DNA from: Calothrix sp. NIES-2100
Lineage (GTDB): Bacteria; Cyanobacteriota; Cyanobacteriia; Cyanobacteriales; Nostocaceae
NCBI RefSeq assembly: GCF_002368195.1
Contig: NZ_AP018178.1
Coordinates: 2,240,238-2,304,237 of the forward strand
Direction: 5' to 3'
Length of the DNA: 64,000 nucleotides
Shown piece after piece: positions 53,701 through 61,515 of the stretch. Position 1 is the first letter of the stretch, and every line of letters begins with the position of its first letter. Position numbers and translations under genes: made by a program. The notes under the pieces are model-generated. The model did not search any database, was not told the DNA's origin, and was given only the letters and a program-made list of their open reading frames with translations.

Positions 53701-54326
53701 CAGGATATCAGCTAGCAATGCGCGACATGGAAATTCGGGGTGTAGGTAACTTGCTAGGTGCAGAACAATCCGGTCAAATGGATGCGATCGGCTTTGATTT
53801 GTATATGGAAATGTTGGAAGAATCGATTCGCGAAATTCGTGGACAGGAAATTCCCAAAGTTGATGATACACAAATTGACCTCAACCTGACAGCATTTATT
53901 CCCGCCGATTACATCCCCGATGTAGATCAGAAGATGAGTGCATATCGTGCAGTCGCAGCGGCGAAATCGAAAGACGAATTAACACTGATTGCAGGTGAAT
54001 GGAGCGATCGCTACGGTACAATTCCCCAGAGTGCTAATCAATTATTACGCGTCATGGAACTCAAGCAGCTAGCCAAGAAATTAGGATTTAGCCGCATTAA
54101 ACCAGAAAACAAACAGCACATCATTTTAGAAACCCCAATGGAAGAACCAGCTTGGAATTTACTAGCGGCGAACTTACCAGATCATCTCAAAACTCGTTTT
54201 GTCTACTCTCCTGGTAAGGTGACAGTGCGAGGTTTAGCAGTGATGAAGGCAGATTTACAATTGCAAAGCTTAATTGACGCTTTTGTGAGAATGCAGGGAG
54301 CAATCCCCGAAGCCGCTATTGTTTGA
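50796..54326 (+). CDS. mfd: Transcription-repair coupling factor
   Basis: This 1176-residue ATPase frees stalled RNA polymerase and recruits UvrA. In order: the UvrB-like N-terminal part (EASPYEPFDPETEMTWGQMQ), the polymerase-binding CarD-like domain (GDYVVHRSHGIGKFIKL), then RecG-like translocase modules with Walker A GDVGFGKTEVA, DEEQRFGVNQKEKI, SATPIPRTLYMSLSG and the late QLRGRVGRAG. The ATG at 50796 (MAFSSIVRALARSPLTS) is the family start, preferred over GTG 50751. Residues 115-136 are an STVNSQQ repeat added by a heptamer tract. Confidence 0.96.
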   Translation: MAFSSIVRALARSPLTSEFISKLNRQQELRLNGIPRLPKGLVASALAQNSDNNLFVVCATLEEAGRAYAQLEAMGWKNVYFYPTSEASPYEPFDPETEMTWGQMQVLADLVKIQESTVNSQQSTVNGQQSTVNNQQPKMAIVATTGALQPHLPPPEAFIPFCLTLKKGMEFDLNTFSTKITTLGYERVPLVETEGQWSRRGDIVDIFPVASELPVRLEWFGDEIEQIREFDPATQRSALDKVDQIILTPTSFAAIVTAKLKNSTELTVLSAESEFDTEQLEGSRRFLGLAFEQPASLLDYLSENTLIAIDEPEQCHAHSDRWVENAEEQWSLGTGEIGLGALQLPKIHRSFEDCLATATKFKKVYLSELAEENSGINLASRPVPVTPHQFAKLADTLRQERDRNFSTWLISAQPSRSVSLLQEHDCPAQFIPNPRDYLAIDKLQINHIPVALKYSGLAELEGFILPTYRLVIITDREFYGQHSLATPSYIRKRRQAASKQVDPNKLRQGDYVVHRSHGIGKFIKLESLTFNDETRDYIVVQYADGLLRVAADQVGSLSRFRTNADKAPELHKMTGKAWENTKNKVRKAIKKLAVDLLKLYAARSQQQGFSYPQDMPWQEEMEDSFPYQPTTDQLKATQDVKRDMESDRPMDRLVCGDVGFGKTEVAIRAIFKAVTSGKQVALLAPTTILTQQHYHTLKERFAPYPVNVGLLNRFRSAEERREIQKRLSTGELDVVVGTHQLLGKGVAFRDLGLLVVDEEQRFGVNQKEKIKSLKTQVDVLTLSATPIPRTLYMSLSGIREMSLITTPPPSRRPIQTHLAQMNYETIRTAIRQELDRGGQVFYVVPRVEGIEETTTKLREIIPSARFAVAHGQMDEGQLESTMLTFNNGDAEILVCTTIIESGLDIPRVNTILIEDAHRFGLAQLYQLRGRVGRAGIQAHAWLFYPQQRTLSEAARQRLRAIQEFTQLGSGYQLAMRDMEIRGVGNLLGAEQSGQMDAIGFDLYMEMLEESIREIRGQEIPKVDDTQIDLNLTAFIPADYIPDVDQKMSAYRAVAAAKSKDELTLIAGEWSDRYGTIPQSANQLLRVMELKQLAKKLGFSRIKPENKQHIILETPMEEPAWNLLAANLPDHLKTRFVYSPGKVTVRGLAVMKADLQLQSLIDAFVRMQGAIPEAAIV
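51140..51195. repeat. GTCAACA heptamer tract inside mfd
   Basis: Eight direct copies (56 bases, one with G in place of A) and two degenerate units after them read as STVNSQQ-type repeats. The protein tolerates the insert, which falls between the first two modules of Mfd. Confidence 0.85.
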
Positions 54327-54712
54327 ATAGTTGGGAGCATGACAATTTAGTGAAAAAACGACAAGTGCATGATGCTATATAAAGTTCCATTACTGCTGAC
54401 ACCCCAATCTGAAGGCGGATTTACCGAAACACACAGCAAGTTACTGTTAGGGACTTACAAAAAATAAATTACCCATATTCCGTAGTGCGTAAAGCCTTCT
54501 CTACGAGACGCTGCGCGAACGGCATAGCTTCGCTTAACGCGTAGCGTGTCCAAAAGACAAACATCTTGCTCGCTTTTGAACACCAGCTTCCTTTACGCTC
54601 GCACTACAAATTTATTGGGTATTTAAAAAATTGGATATCCCTGACTGGCTTTATTTACGCCGTGCTGCACTAGTTGTATGTTGTAACTACAAAATGTAGC
54701 TACAATTAAGCT
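54327..54712. other. Gap with SDR copy 2
   Basis: No gene is seen. It holds the SDR mosaic at 54485-54550 (CTCTACGAGACGCTGCGCG; CGCTTAACGCGTAGCG), related to that at 46620. A GC-rich remnant at 54560-54600 and a short AT-rich stretch before brnT complete it. Confidence 0.55.
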
Positions 54713-54988
54713 ATGGAATTTGAATGGGATGAAGACAAACGTCTTGCTAACATTCGCAAGCATGGGATTGACTTTATCGATGTTCCAGCAGTTTTTGATG
54801 GAGACATCGTAACGCTTGAGGACGATCGCTTTAACTACGGAGAGCAGCGATTCGTCTCTTTTGGCTTGTTGCAAGGGCGACTTATTGCCATTGTCCATAC
54901 AGAACGAGAGAATTGCACCCGCATTATTTCCGCCAGAAAGGCAACTAAATATGAACAACGAACCTACTTTGAACAAATCGCAGACTGA
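54713..54988 (+). CDS. brnT: BrnT-type toxin
   Basis: This 91-residue protein is of the BrnT family (RelE-like fold). Family marks are EFEWDEDKRLANIRKHGIDF at the N-terminus, the central RFNYGEQRFVSFGLLQGR and the closing RIISARKATKYEQRTYFEQ. BrnT cleaves RNA. Its 3' end overlaps the antitoxin gene by 38 bases. Confidence 0.92.
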   Translation: MEFEWDEDKRLANIRKHGIDFIDVPAVFDGDIVTLEDDRFNYGEQRFVSFGLLQGRLIAIVHTERENCTRIISARKATKYEQRTYFEQIAD

Positions 54989-55226
54989 TTGGCAACACTT
55001 AGATGCCATGAGTGATGAAGACATAGATCTATCTGATTGCCCTGAGATCACCCCAGAACTGTTTGCCAAAGCAACAGTTAGACGAGGCTTACCTAACGCT
55101 AAAACTAAAGCTCAAGTCACCTTACGCATTGACAGTGATGTTTTAGACTGGTTCAAATCCCACGGGCGTGGTTATCAGACTCAAATTAACACCTTACTGC
55201 GAGCATACATGGAAGCCCATAGGTAG
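54951..55226 (+). CDS. brnA: BrnA-type antitoxin
   Basis: This 91-residue protein has an acidic N-terminus (MSDEDIDLSDCPEITPELF) and a C-terminal ribbon-helix-helix-like part (KAQVTLRIDSDVLDWFKSHG) that binds DNA. It starts inside brnT, at ATG 54951. It is expected to repress the pair together with BrnT. Confidence 0.9.
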   Translation: MNNEPTLNKSQTDWQHLDAMSDEDIDLSDCPEITPELFAKATVRRGLPNAKTKAQVTLRIDSDVLDWFKSHGRGYQTQINTLLRAYMEAHR

Positions 55227-55325
55227 TGAAACTTTTCTTCGTCTCAACAAGATGTTAATAATGTAGGAGGCAGTTCTTATTTGAAGTGTATTTTAAGTTT
55301 ATATTTATGGTCAAAAGAAGAATTT

Positions 55326-55655
55326 ATGTCAGTTGTCACAGCTAAATCTTACGTAGAGTATCGGAACAATGCTTATTTAGTTGCAGGAACTCGGATATCT
55401 CTAGACTCAATAGTCTATGCTTTTCAAAAAGGATTATCACCTGAAAGCATTGTGCAGTCTTTTCCGTTACTAACACTTGAACAAGTTTATGGAGCGATCG
55501 CATTTTACTTAGCTAATCGCGCTGAGATTGACACTTATCTAGCAGATGAGGAAGCAGCATTTGATGCTATGCCTCAACCAATACAAACTACTGACCCTGC
55601 TTTATACAACAAGCTCTTGGTAGCCAAAACAGCAAAGGAACAGGCAGGATCGTGA
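55326..55655 (+). CDS. DUF433 antitoxin-like protein
   Basis: This 109-residue protein (ATG 55326) carries the DUF433 helix-turn-helix-like domain: YLVAGTRISLDSIVYAFQKG, then LSPESIVQSFPLLTLEQVYG and AIAFYLANRAEID. It precedes and overlaps a DUF5615 protein (GTGA junction). DUF433 with DUF5615 is a known type II toxin-antitoxin layout in cyanobacteria. A start at 55281 is possible but less likely. Confidence 0.85.
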   Translation: MSVVTAKSYVEYRNNAYLVAGTRISLDSIVYAFQKGLSPESIVQSFPLLTLEQVYGAIAFYLANRAEIDTYLADEEAAFDAMPQPIQTTDPALYNKLLVAKTAKEQAGS

Positions 55656-56002
55656 ATGTTCGTTACCAAGCCGATGCTGATTTAAATCAGGTAATCGTCA
55701 CAGGAGTTCTGCGACGAGAACCCAGTATTGAGTTTCAAACCGCCTTTGCTGCTGAGTTAGGAGGTTTGAAAGATACCGAAGTATTGGCGATCGCAGCACA
55801 GCAGGGACGTGTTCTCGTTACCCATGATCGTAAAACGATGCCATCAGAATTTGCTCAGTTCATCTCCAATAATCACAGTGCAGGAGTAATCATCGTTTCC
55901 CGAAAGCTATCAATCGAAATTGTTATTGAAGAACTAGTGATGATTTGGGCAGCATCCAGTGCCGAAGAGTGGGTTGATCGGATTGCCAAGCTACCGCTAT
56001 AA
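55652..56002 (+). CDS. DUF5615 PIN-like toxin
   Basis: This 116-residue PIN-fold-like protein has an early acidic site (YQADADLNQVIV), then ELGGLKDTEVLAIAAQQGRVLVTHDRKTM, where DTEV and the later THD supply conserved acids. The start is GTG overlapping the DUF433 stop. It is likely a ribonuclease toxin. The order antitoxin then toxin is as expected. Confidence 0.85.
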   Translation: MNVRYQADADLNQVIVTGVLRREPSIEFQTAFAAELGGLKDTEVLAIAAQQGRVLVTHDRKTMPSEFAQFISNNHSAGVIIVSRKLSIEIVIEELVMIWAASSAEEWVDRIAKLPL

Positions 56003-56034
56003 GACCGAATTATAGTGAATTTGAGCGATATCAT

Positions 56035-56066
56035 AAAAAAAGTCCGCACCCCTGAGAGGGTCGGAC
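56035..56066 (-). terminator. Terminator for the minus-strand small genes
   Basis: On the minus strand the stem GTCCGACCC/GGGTGCGGAC (one bulge) is followed by seven T. The plus strand has no T-run, so it serves genes read from 56501 toward 56116. Confidence 0.75.
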
Positions 56067-56115
56067 ACGATAAAATCAAAACTTTCAGATCAATCTATCA
56101 ATCTAGCCCATAAAC

Positions 56116-56358
56116 TTATGAGGTCAGGATACCCCGCTGAGCCAAGTCCATAACTATTACGCTATAGCAACCACGATAGGCTGCTTCTTTACGACCCACT
56201 TCAGCAGGTTTTCCCTTGTTGTCTTCATTTTCCTTAAGTACGATTCCAGCCATCTCGTCGAGCGTAGCTTTTAGTAGTTCTTCAGGTTCGACTAGCCACT
56301 CTAGTTTACCTTGCTGCCAAGCCGCACGAGAAATATTTGCTCTGAAGGCTGCTACCAT
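56116..56358 (-). CDS. Small hypothetical protein
   Basis: This 80-residue helical protein starts at ATG 56358 and contains RANISRAAWQQGKLEWLVEP and GRKEAAYRGCYSVIVMDLAQ. A TTG at 56382 would lengthen it by 8 residues. The family is unknown. A terminator lies 50 bases downstream and a 35-codon gene just upstream, so it seems to be transcribed. Confidence 0.5.
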   Translation of the reverse strand: MVAAFRANISRAAWQQGKLEWLVEPEELLKATLDEMAGIVLKENEDNKGKPAEVGRKEAAYRGCYSVIVMDLAQRGILTS

Positions 56359-56393
56359 TGGGTAGAGCCACCCAAGGTGCAAATGCCCATTAA

Positions 56394-56501
56394 TTATCCC
56401 ACCAGCGTCGCTAATTTTGCTTTATCGATGGTTCCGCTTGATGGAATCGGCAAAGTACGATACTCATCCGCTGGAATGCGGAATTTTACTTGTTTTATCA
56501 T
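56394..56501 (-). CDS. 35-codon small ORF upstream of the hypothetical gene
   Basis: MIKQVKFRIPADEYRTLPIP followed by SSGTIDKAKLATLVG and a stop. Its composition is protein-like (alternating charged and hydrophobic residues). Short length and a weak ribosome site leave it uncertain. Confidence 0.35.
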   Translation of the reverse strand: MIKQVKFRIPADEYRTLPIPSSGTIDKAKLATLVG

Positions 56502-56824
56502 TATTTTTTCTCGATAACACAGTGGGTTATGCCCGCTGTAATTAACAAGAGCGCTGAATCAGAGGCTTGATTAAGACTCTAGATTTTGTTCAGTGCTGGT
56601 TACTAGGTTTACTATAAGCTTGCTCTAATTGTCAAGTGATCGCTGATCAATAGAGTCAGCATTAATACAACTTTTTTTGGGGTTAATAGTGTGAGATGTT
56701 CTTGGGTTAGGTAGTTGGAACAGAAGCGATAAGGTTGAGCGATCGCTCTTTCTCTAGCAACACAACCAGGAATAGGTAAAATAAAGAATTGAGTTAGTCT
56801 GGCAGTTCTAAAGGCAATCCCTAA
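56502..56824. other. Divergent intergenic region
   Basis: No gene was found. It is AT-rich with HIP1 copies near 56741. It would contain promoters for both the small minus-strand unit and the Uma2 gene. Confidence 0.5.
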
Positions 56825-57388
56825 ATGCTACAAACAGCATCCAGAACTCTGACGCTGGAGGAGTTTCTACAATTACCAGAAACCAAACCCGCCAGTGAGT
56901 ATATTGATGGTCTAATTATCCAAAAACCGATGCCACAAGGCAAACATAGTGTGGTACAAGGAGAACTTGTACCTGCGATCAATTTTGTAGTCAAGCCAAA
57001 GCGTCTGGCTCGTGCATTTCCAGAGTTGCGCTGTACATTTGGGGGGCGTTCAATTGTACCTGATATCGCAGTTGTCGTCTGGAGTAGGATTCCCCGCGAT
57101 GAGAATGGGGAAGTTGCTAATATATTTGCGATCGCTCCAGATTGGACAATTGAAATCTTGTCCCCCGATCAAAGTCAAACAAAGGTAACCAAAAATATTC
57201 TCCATTGTCTCAAGCATGGAACTCAAATCGGTTGGTTAATTGATCCAGATGAGCAAACTGTGTTTGTTTATCGTCCTAAGCAAGAAACTGAGGTGTTTGA
57301 TCAGCCTGATGCAATCCTACCTACACCATCGTTTGCGAGTGAGTTACAGCTTACAGTCAAAGATTTGTTTGCTTGGTTATTGGAGTGA
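56825..57388 (+). CDS. Uma2-family PD-(D/E)XK nuclease-like protein
   Basis: This 187-residue Uma2 protein opens LTLEEFLQLPETKPASEYID, with the active-site region IVPDIAVVVWSRI, then DWTIEILSPDQSQTKVTKNI and TQIGWLIDPDEQTVFVYRP. It is only distantly like the Uma2 protein at 9714. It is probably a stand-alone accessory gene of unknown role. Confidence 0.88.
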   Translation: MLQTASRTLTLEEFLQLPETKPASEYIDGLIIQKPMPQGKHSVVQGELVPAINFVVKPKRLARAFPELRCTFGGRSIVPDIAVVVWSRIPRDENGEVANIFAIAPDWTIEILSPDQSQTKVTKNILHCLKHGTQIGWLIDPDEQTVFVYRPKQETEVFDQPDAILPTPSFASELQLTVKDLFAWLLE

Positions 57389-57659
57389 GATTGAGTCTAT
57401 CTTTGAGAAGTTGAAACAGAAGCGACAAGGTTGAGCGATCGCCAAAATTGAGCGAATAATTATTAATTCGTAATTTAAGGTGACAGAATTCCTAAGGTGC
57501 ATCGGAAAATCATACAATTGCTGGCGTACCCTAAAAATATATGTAGAATTTTTATGGGTATTATCATTCGTGAGAGGTTAAGAGCAGATACCATTTGTCA
57601 TCGCTCAATTATAAAACCAAAGAACTATACTTTCTTGGTACACGCGGATTTTAATTGAT

Positions 57660-58052
57660 ATGTCACCTTGGACTAGTCTGATAACTGCTTTGACACTGGT
57701 ACTCTACTTAGTCATCACAATTAATGTTGGTCGAGCTAGAGGAAAATATAAAGTACCACCTCCACAAATGACAGGAGATCCCGACTTTGAACGAGTGTTG
57801 CGCGTCCAACAAAATACCCTAGAGCAAGTGGTTTTGTTCTTACCTGGTTTATGGTTATTCTCTTTTTACATTAACCCGTTATGGGCTGCTGGTATTGGTG
57901 CAGTTTGGCTGGTAGGGCGAATTGTTTACGCTTGGGGATACTATCAAGCGGCGGAAAAACGGATGGTTGGCTTTGGTATAAGTTCTCTTAGCGGTATGGT
58001 TCTACTTGTAGGTTCGCTAGTTGGTATCATCCTATCTTTAGTGCAGCCTTAA
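57660..58052 (+). CDS. MAPEG family membrane protein
   Basis: This 130-residue protein has four hydrophobic helices and the MAPEG (membrane-associated eicosanoid/glutathione metabolism) pattern: FERVLRVQQNTLEQVVLFLP and AAGIGAVWLVGRIVYAWGYY. Bacterial relatives are glutathione-transferase-like, but activity is unproven here. The start ATG 57660 is the natural one. Confidence 0.88.
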   Translation: MSPWTSLITALTLVLYLVITINVGRARGKYKVPPPQMTGDPDFERVLRVQQNTLEQVVLFLPGLWLFSFYINPLWAAGIGAVWLVGRIVYAWGYYQAAEKRMVGFGISSLSGMVLLVGSLVGIILSLVQP

Positions 58053-58089
58053 TTTATCTGCTCAGAAGCGATCGCTAGTTTTGTTAACA

Positions 58090-58932
58090 TCAAGCTTCTA
58101 ACCAAGCTTGCAAATCAGCCAAACTCGTAAAATCTAGCAGTGCTTCCCCTAGATTTTCTAATTGTTCTAGGGGAAGAGATTCAACACGCGATCGCACATC
58201 TTGCGGTAATTCTCCTACCCGCCGAGTTAATTGACGGAAAATGAGCGATTTTTCTCTTTTTTCTGCTTCTTCTCGTCCTTCTTCCTTAATTTCCCGGTAA
58301 ACTCTCGTTTCTTGGAGCGTAATTCCTAGCATTGATTCAACCTCTTTACGACTCAATTGTTCAAATTTGTACACCATTATCGTGACCAATAACTCAATTA
58401 TGGCGCGACTTGCAGGTTCTGGCTGTTCAATAGAGGAACGCTCAACTAAATATCTCGCCTCTTGAGGTGCAAGTTCATCATCTAGGGTAGTTAACACCAT
58501 CAACGCCACCCACAACGGTAAAGCGCGAATATCCCCCAATTCATCCAAATATATCCGATTTACTTGGTCGCCATTGAGTTGGTTGCGATGGGGATAAATG
58601 TCACTTTGTTCAATACTACGTGACGGATAAATGATGACTATTTGCCAATCACTAAACCTGTCACGGTTGCGGTAGAAATATAATGATGATTCCGCAAATA
58701 CTCTTTCATACAGCCTTTCGTCCTTTTGAAATTGTACTTCACAAAAATACACCACTCCCGGACTTTGATTTTCTGGTGGTAGAAATACCCCGTCTATTTC
58801 AAACTTCGGTTCTTTGACAGCTACAGAATCAAATTTGTAATCATCGGCATTTGCTGGCGGATTTGTCAAGAGTTCAAACAGTAAATTCGGGGATTGTTGG
58901 AATAGTTTGTAAAATATCGAGTCTCGCCGCAT
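58090..58932 (-). CDS. Rpn family recombination-promoting nuclease-like (DUF2887)
   Basis: This 280-residue protein has an N-terminal PD-(D/E)XK part (DSIFYKLFQQSPNLLFELL, then KFEIDGVFLPP and VYFCEVQFQKDERLYERVF) as in DUF2887/Rpn proteins. These are abundant in cyanobacteria and promote DNA breakage and recombination in related families. The C-terminal part (about 200-280) is charged, with a coiled-coil-like EIKEEGREEAEKREK stretch. It runs alone. Confidence 0.85.
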   Translation of the reverse strand: MRRDSIFYKLFQQSPNLLFELLTNPPANADDYKFDSVAVKEPKFEIDGVFLPPENQSPGVVYFCEVQFQKDERLYERVFAESSLYFYRNRDRFSDWQIVIIYPSRSIEQSDIYPHRNQLNGDQVNRIYLDELGDIRALPLWVALMVLTTLDDELAPQEARYLVERSSIEQPEPASRAIIELLVTIMVYKFEQLSRKEVESMLGITLQETRVYREIKEEGREEAEKREKSLIFRQLTRRVGELPQDVRSRVESLPLEQLENLGEALLDFTSLADLQAWLEA

Positions 58933-59013
58933 TCCAGAGTTTTACTGATTTTTTGGAGATATATGGCAATCTTACGTGATTTATAAAGCAAATGGATTGC
59001 TATTTTTCTGTTA

Positions 59014-59193
59014 AAGTTTGAAGAAGCATTAGGGGGGATTAGCACCGAAGCCGCGCCCACAGCCGCCAGAGTGAGTGCATTGGTAAAAGATATTCAAAAA
59101 ACAGGTGTACCGACAATTTTTGCGGAAGTAACAAATGATGCCAAGTTAATTACAGCAGTCAACAGTCAACAGTCAACGACTTTAACGGAATAA
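59014..59193 (+). pseudogene. Fragment of a zinc/manganese ABC binding protein (ZnuA/MntC type)
   Basis: The frame reads FEEALGGISTEAAPTAARVS, then KDIQKTGVPTIFAEVTNDAK and a run of heptamer codons before a stop. GGISTEA and IFAEV are typical of the C-terminal half of cluster-9 metal-binding proteins. No start or N-terminal part exists and the 3' end is replaced by a GTCAACA repeat, so it is a remnant. Confidence 0.7.
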
Positions 59194-59279
59194 TTTATTT
59201 TTTGGAATTCCCTTAGCGAAACGCATCCCATGAAGTTTTATGATGAATTGCTAGTTACAGGCCAGTGCGATCGCTCATC

Positions 59280-59411
59280 ATGAATGTATTTCTCTTTGAT
59301 AACCCACAACTTAGCTTATTTAGTGACTGGCAAGAGTGGCTAACTGTCTGGGCATATTTAAGTTTGATAGTCTTCGTCATCTGGGGTGTGTTTACCGCCC
59401 AGAAGCGATGA
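59280..59411 (+). CDS. 43-residue membrane protein
   Basis: The frame encodes MNVFLFDNPQLSLFSDWQEW followed by one helix (LTVWAYLSLIVFVIWGVFTA) and QKR. Hydrophobicity and start context fit a small single-pass membrane protein, but the ribosome site is weak. No homolog is recognised. Confidence 0.45.
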   Translation: MNVFLFDNPQLSLFSDWQEWLTVWAYLSLIVFVIWGVFTAQKR

Positions 59412-59414
59412 ACA

Positions 59415-59714
59415 TTACCGCTTGAAGAAACGGCATATCAGTTCACCTGGGTCTTTGTCGGCAAATGGTACAAAAGTCCCATCTTTGAGAATTTTAACTT
59501 GAGAGCGACAGTTATAAACTTTCGTCGGCTCTTTGACATCATCTACACTCACAGCGGCTTTGTATTCCCAATAATTTTTAGCGCTGCGTTCGATACTGAG
59601 AATGCAAACACGATGTCCATGATAGTTTTGGCATACAGCAGCATTAGCCGGATACGCTACCGAGAAAAAAAGTATCACTAGCAGTAAAAAAGTTACATAT
59701 CGAATCGCGCTCAT
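59415..59714 (-). CDS. Secreted small hypothetical protein
   Basis: This protein has 99 residues from ATG 59714. The signal peptide (YVTFLLLVILFFSVAYPANA) is followed by a small mature domain with four Cys (CQNYHGHRVC, NCRSQV, ELICRFF) that could form disulfides. The family is unknown. The longer form from 59762 adds 16 residues before the signal peptide and is not preferred. Confidence 0.65.
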   Translation of the reverse strand: MSAIRYVTFLLLVILFFSVAYPANAAVCQNYHGHRVCILSIERSAKNYWEYKAAVSVDDVKEPTKVYNCRSQVKILKDGTFVPFADKDPGELICRFFKR

Positions 59715-59919
59715 GTAAACAAGTAGAGAACCATACTTTGACTTGAGGATAAACTCTACCACATCAAGTTGCTATCGGCTGCATCTGTTACTCTATGTTA
59801 CTGGAATCAACAATCAGAGAAAAATATGTAGGACTTATCCTGGCAAAATCTGTATTCCACTCAACCAATTTGCCAACTAATTGTAATTAGTGCATTTAAA
59901 TTATGCAAAAAATACATAT

Positions 59920-60005
59920 ATGGGTTTGAATCATAACCAGATAGATGCGATCCTCATTAGTGGGAATAAAGATGAACGCCCCTGGTAATAACCGGGGGCT
60001 TTTTG
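59920..60005 (+). ncRNA. Candidate small RNA with its own terminator
   Basis: A plausible -10 (TACATA, 59913-59918) and -35 (TGCATT, 59891-59896) precede about 75 bases of non-coding sequence, ending in the terminator at 59978-60004. No plus-strand gene exists upstream within 500 bases apart from the 43-residue ORF. Both flanking genes run the other way. The sequence is not a family I recognise. Confidence 0.4.
59978..60004 (+). terminator. Orphan Rho-independent terminator
   Basis: The stem GCCCCTGGT/ACCGGGGGC, with a four-base AATA loop and one G-T pair, is followed by TTTTT. It reads on the plus strand, against the direction of the neighbouring genes. Confidence 0.75.
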
Positions 60006-60051
60006 TTTTCAAGTTGAAAAGTGCTACATCAAAAAAGAAGCGATCGCTTTT

Positions 60052-61515
60052 TTAAGCCTTAAACGTCAACACAGGACTCAACCGCGCTACTACACCCACC
60101 ATTTGGGCTTCTACCTGCACATCAATTACAGATTGAATTGGTTTATAAGCGGCTGGTGCTTCCTCAATTCGGCGTTCTTCCCGTAGGGTGATGCAGTCAA
60201 CTCCAGTTAATCCGAGTTCGGCTTCACTTTGAGATGCACCTTGGCGATTTAGATCAAAACGAGATTTTACTCTTCCCGCCCCATGTGATGCAGAATTGCA
60301 AAATCTCCGATTACCCTTACCCACCATCAAGTAAGAATAAGCACCCATTGAACCTGGGATAATTACAGGTTGTTCTGCATAGGCTGGACAAGCACCTTTG
60401 CGCGTTACCCATCCTCGACCTTCGGGTAAGGTGATGTTGTGCGGTAAGTCGTAAACTAGAGGTGCTTCCACATCGCCGTAAACTTCCCGCAAACGCAGAC
60501 GTAGCAGTTCGGCTAACAACAAGCGATTAACAAAACCATAGTTAGCCGCTGTGGCTTCAGCTTCTAAGTAACTGGCGACTAATTCAGGATGGGAATGCAC
60601 AGAAAGGGGAAAAATCTGTGATTCTGGGTATTTCAAACCTTTTGGCCAAGCTGCTTTGGCTCTATCTCGCCACATTCCCGCAATGTACTTACCCACATTG
60701 CGGGAACCAGAGTGAACCATGAAAGCTAACTGTCCCTCACGCACTCCCCAAGCGTGAGCCAAGGCGCGATTTTCCACTTTATCCACCCGTTGCACTTCTA
60801 CAAAGTGATTCCCAGAACCAATAGTTCCTAGTCCGCCATCGCGTACTAGTCCATCATCAGGTACTAATTCTTCAGGTGCAAGTTTCCAGTTACCATCCAT
60901 TGAACCACCTAAAAAGATGCGTTCGCCCTTGGCGTTGGCGGAGCCATCGCTTTCCTGTGCTAGTTGTTGGATATCAGACTTAACTACACTCCCCCTAGGC
61001 TGATCCAGCATCACATCTAACCAACCAGGAACCCCATACTGAAACAATGCCCGCATGGCATTGGCAGTCATTGTTACATCACGGGTTCCGAAAAAGTAAT
61101 CGCCTTTCATCCTTTCGACAAACATGTCACGCTTGGCGAGGAATTGCTCGATTGTCAAATCGGCTACATGCAAACGCATTCCACAGTTAATATCAGAACC
61201 GACAGCCGCAGGGATAACTTGATCAACAGTTTCCACTACAGAACCAATGGCAATACCTGCATCACCAGGGTGAAAATCAGGTGTAGCACAGGCTCGGCAG
61301 ACACATCCACCGGCTGGGTGACGAATGCTGGCGAGGTTTGCTAACTGCTTTAAAGCTTTAGCTTCTACGGGGAAGTTTTCAGGGAGGAGAACTTCGGCTA
61401 CAGTACCATCATAAATATTACTTAAACGAACAGAATAGGTATGGTTGTTGTAACTCACATCCAAACCCTGCCGAGCTAAAGCACGCAAGAGACGTTGAAG
61501 ATTTTTTGGCTGCAT
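60052..61515 (-). CDS. RtcB family RNA ligase-like protein
   Basis: This 487-residue protein shows the RtcB layout: metal/GTP motifs PAAVGSDINCGMR, GSGNHFVEVQRVD with the Asn-His pair, FMVHSGSRNVGK and the guanylated-His motif CNSASHGAGRVKSR. RtcB joins RNA 3'-phosphate or cyclic phosphate to 5'-OH ends with GTP and Mn. The DINCGM motif differs from the usual DIGCGM. There is no archease or RtcA gene nearby, so the role may be repair. The long N-terminal part (1-75) with CVCRACAT is also seen. Confidence 0.9.
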   Translation of the reverse strand: MQPKNLQRLLRALARQGLDVSYNNHTYSVRLSNIYDGTVAEVLLPENFPVEAKALKQLANLASIRHPAGGCVCRACATPDFHPGDAGIAIGSVVETVDQVIPAAVGSDINCGMRLHVADLTIEQFLAKRDMFVERMKGDYFFGTRDVTMTANAMRALFQYGVPGWLDVMLDQPRGSVVKSDIQQLAQESDGSANAKGERIFLGGSMDGNWKLAPEELVPDDGLVRDGGLGTIGSGNHFVEVQRVDKVENRALAHAWGVREGQLAFMVHSGSRNVGKYIAGMWRDRAKAAWPKGLKYPESQIFPLSVHSHPELVASYLEAEATAANYGFVNRLLLAELLRLRLREVYGDVEAPLVYDLPHNITLPEGRGWVTRKGACPAYAEQPVIIPGSMGAYSYLMVGKGNRRFCNSASHGAGRVKSRFDLNRQGASQSEAELGLTGVDCITLREERRIEEAPAAYKPIQSVIDVQVEAQMVGVVARLSPVLTFKA

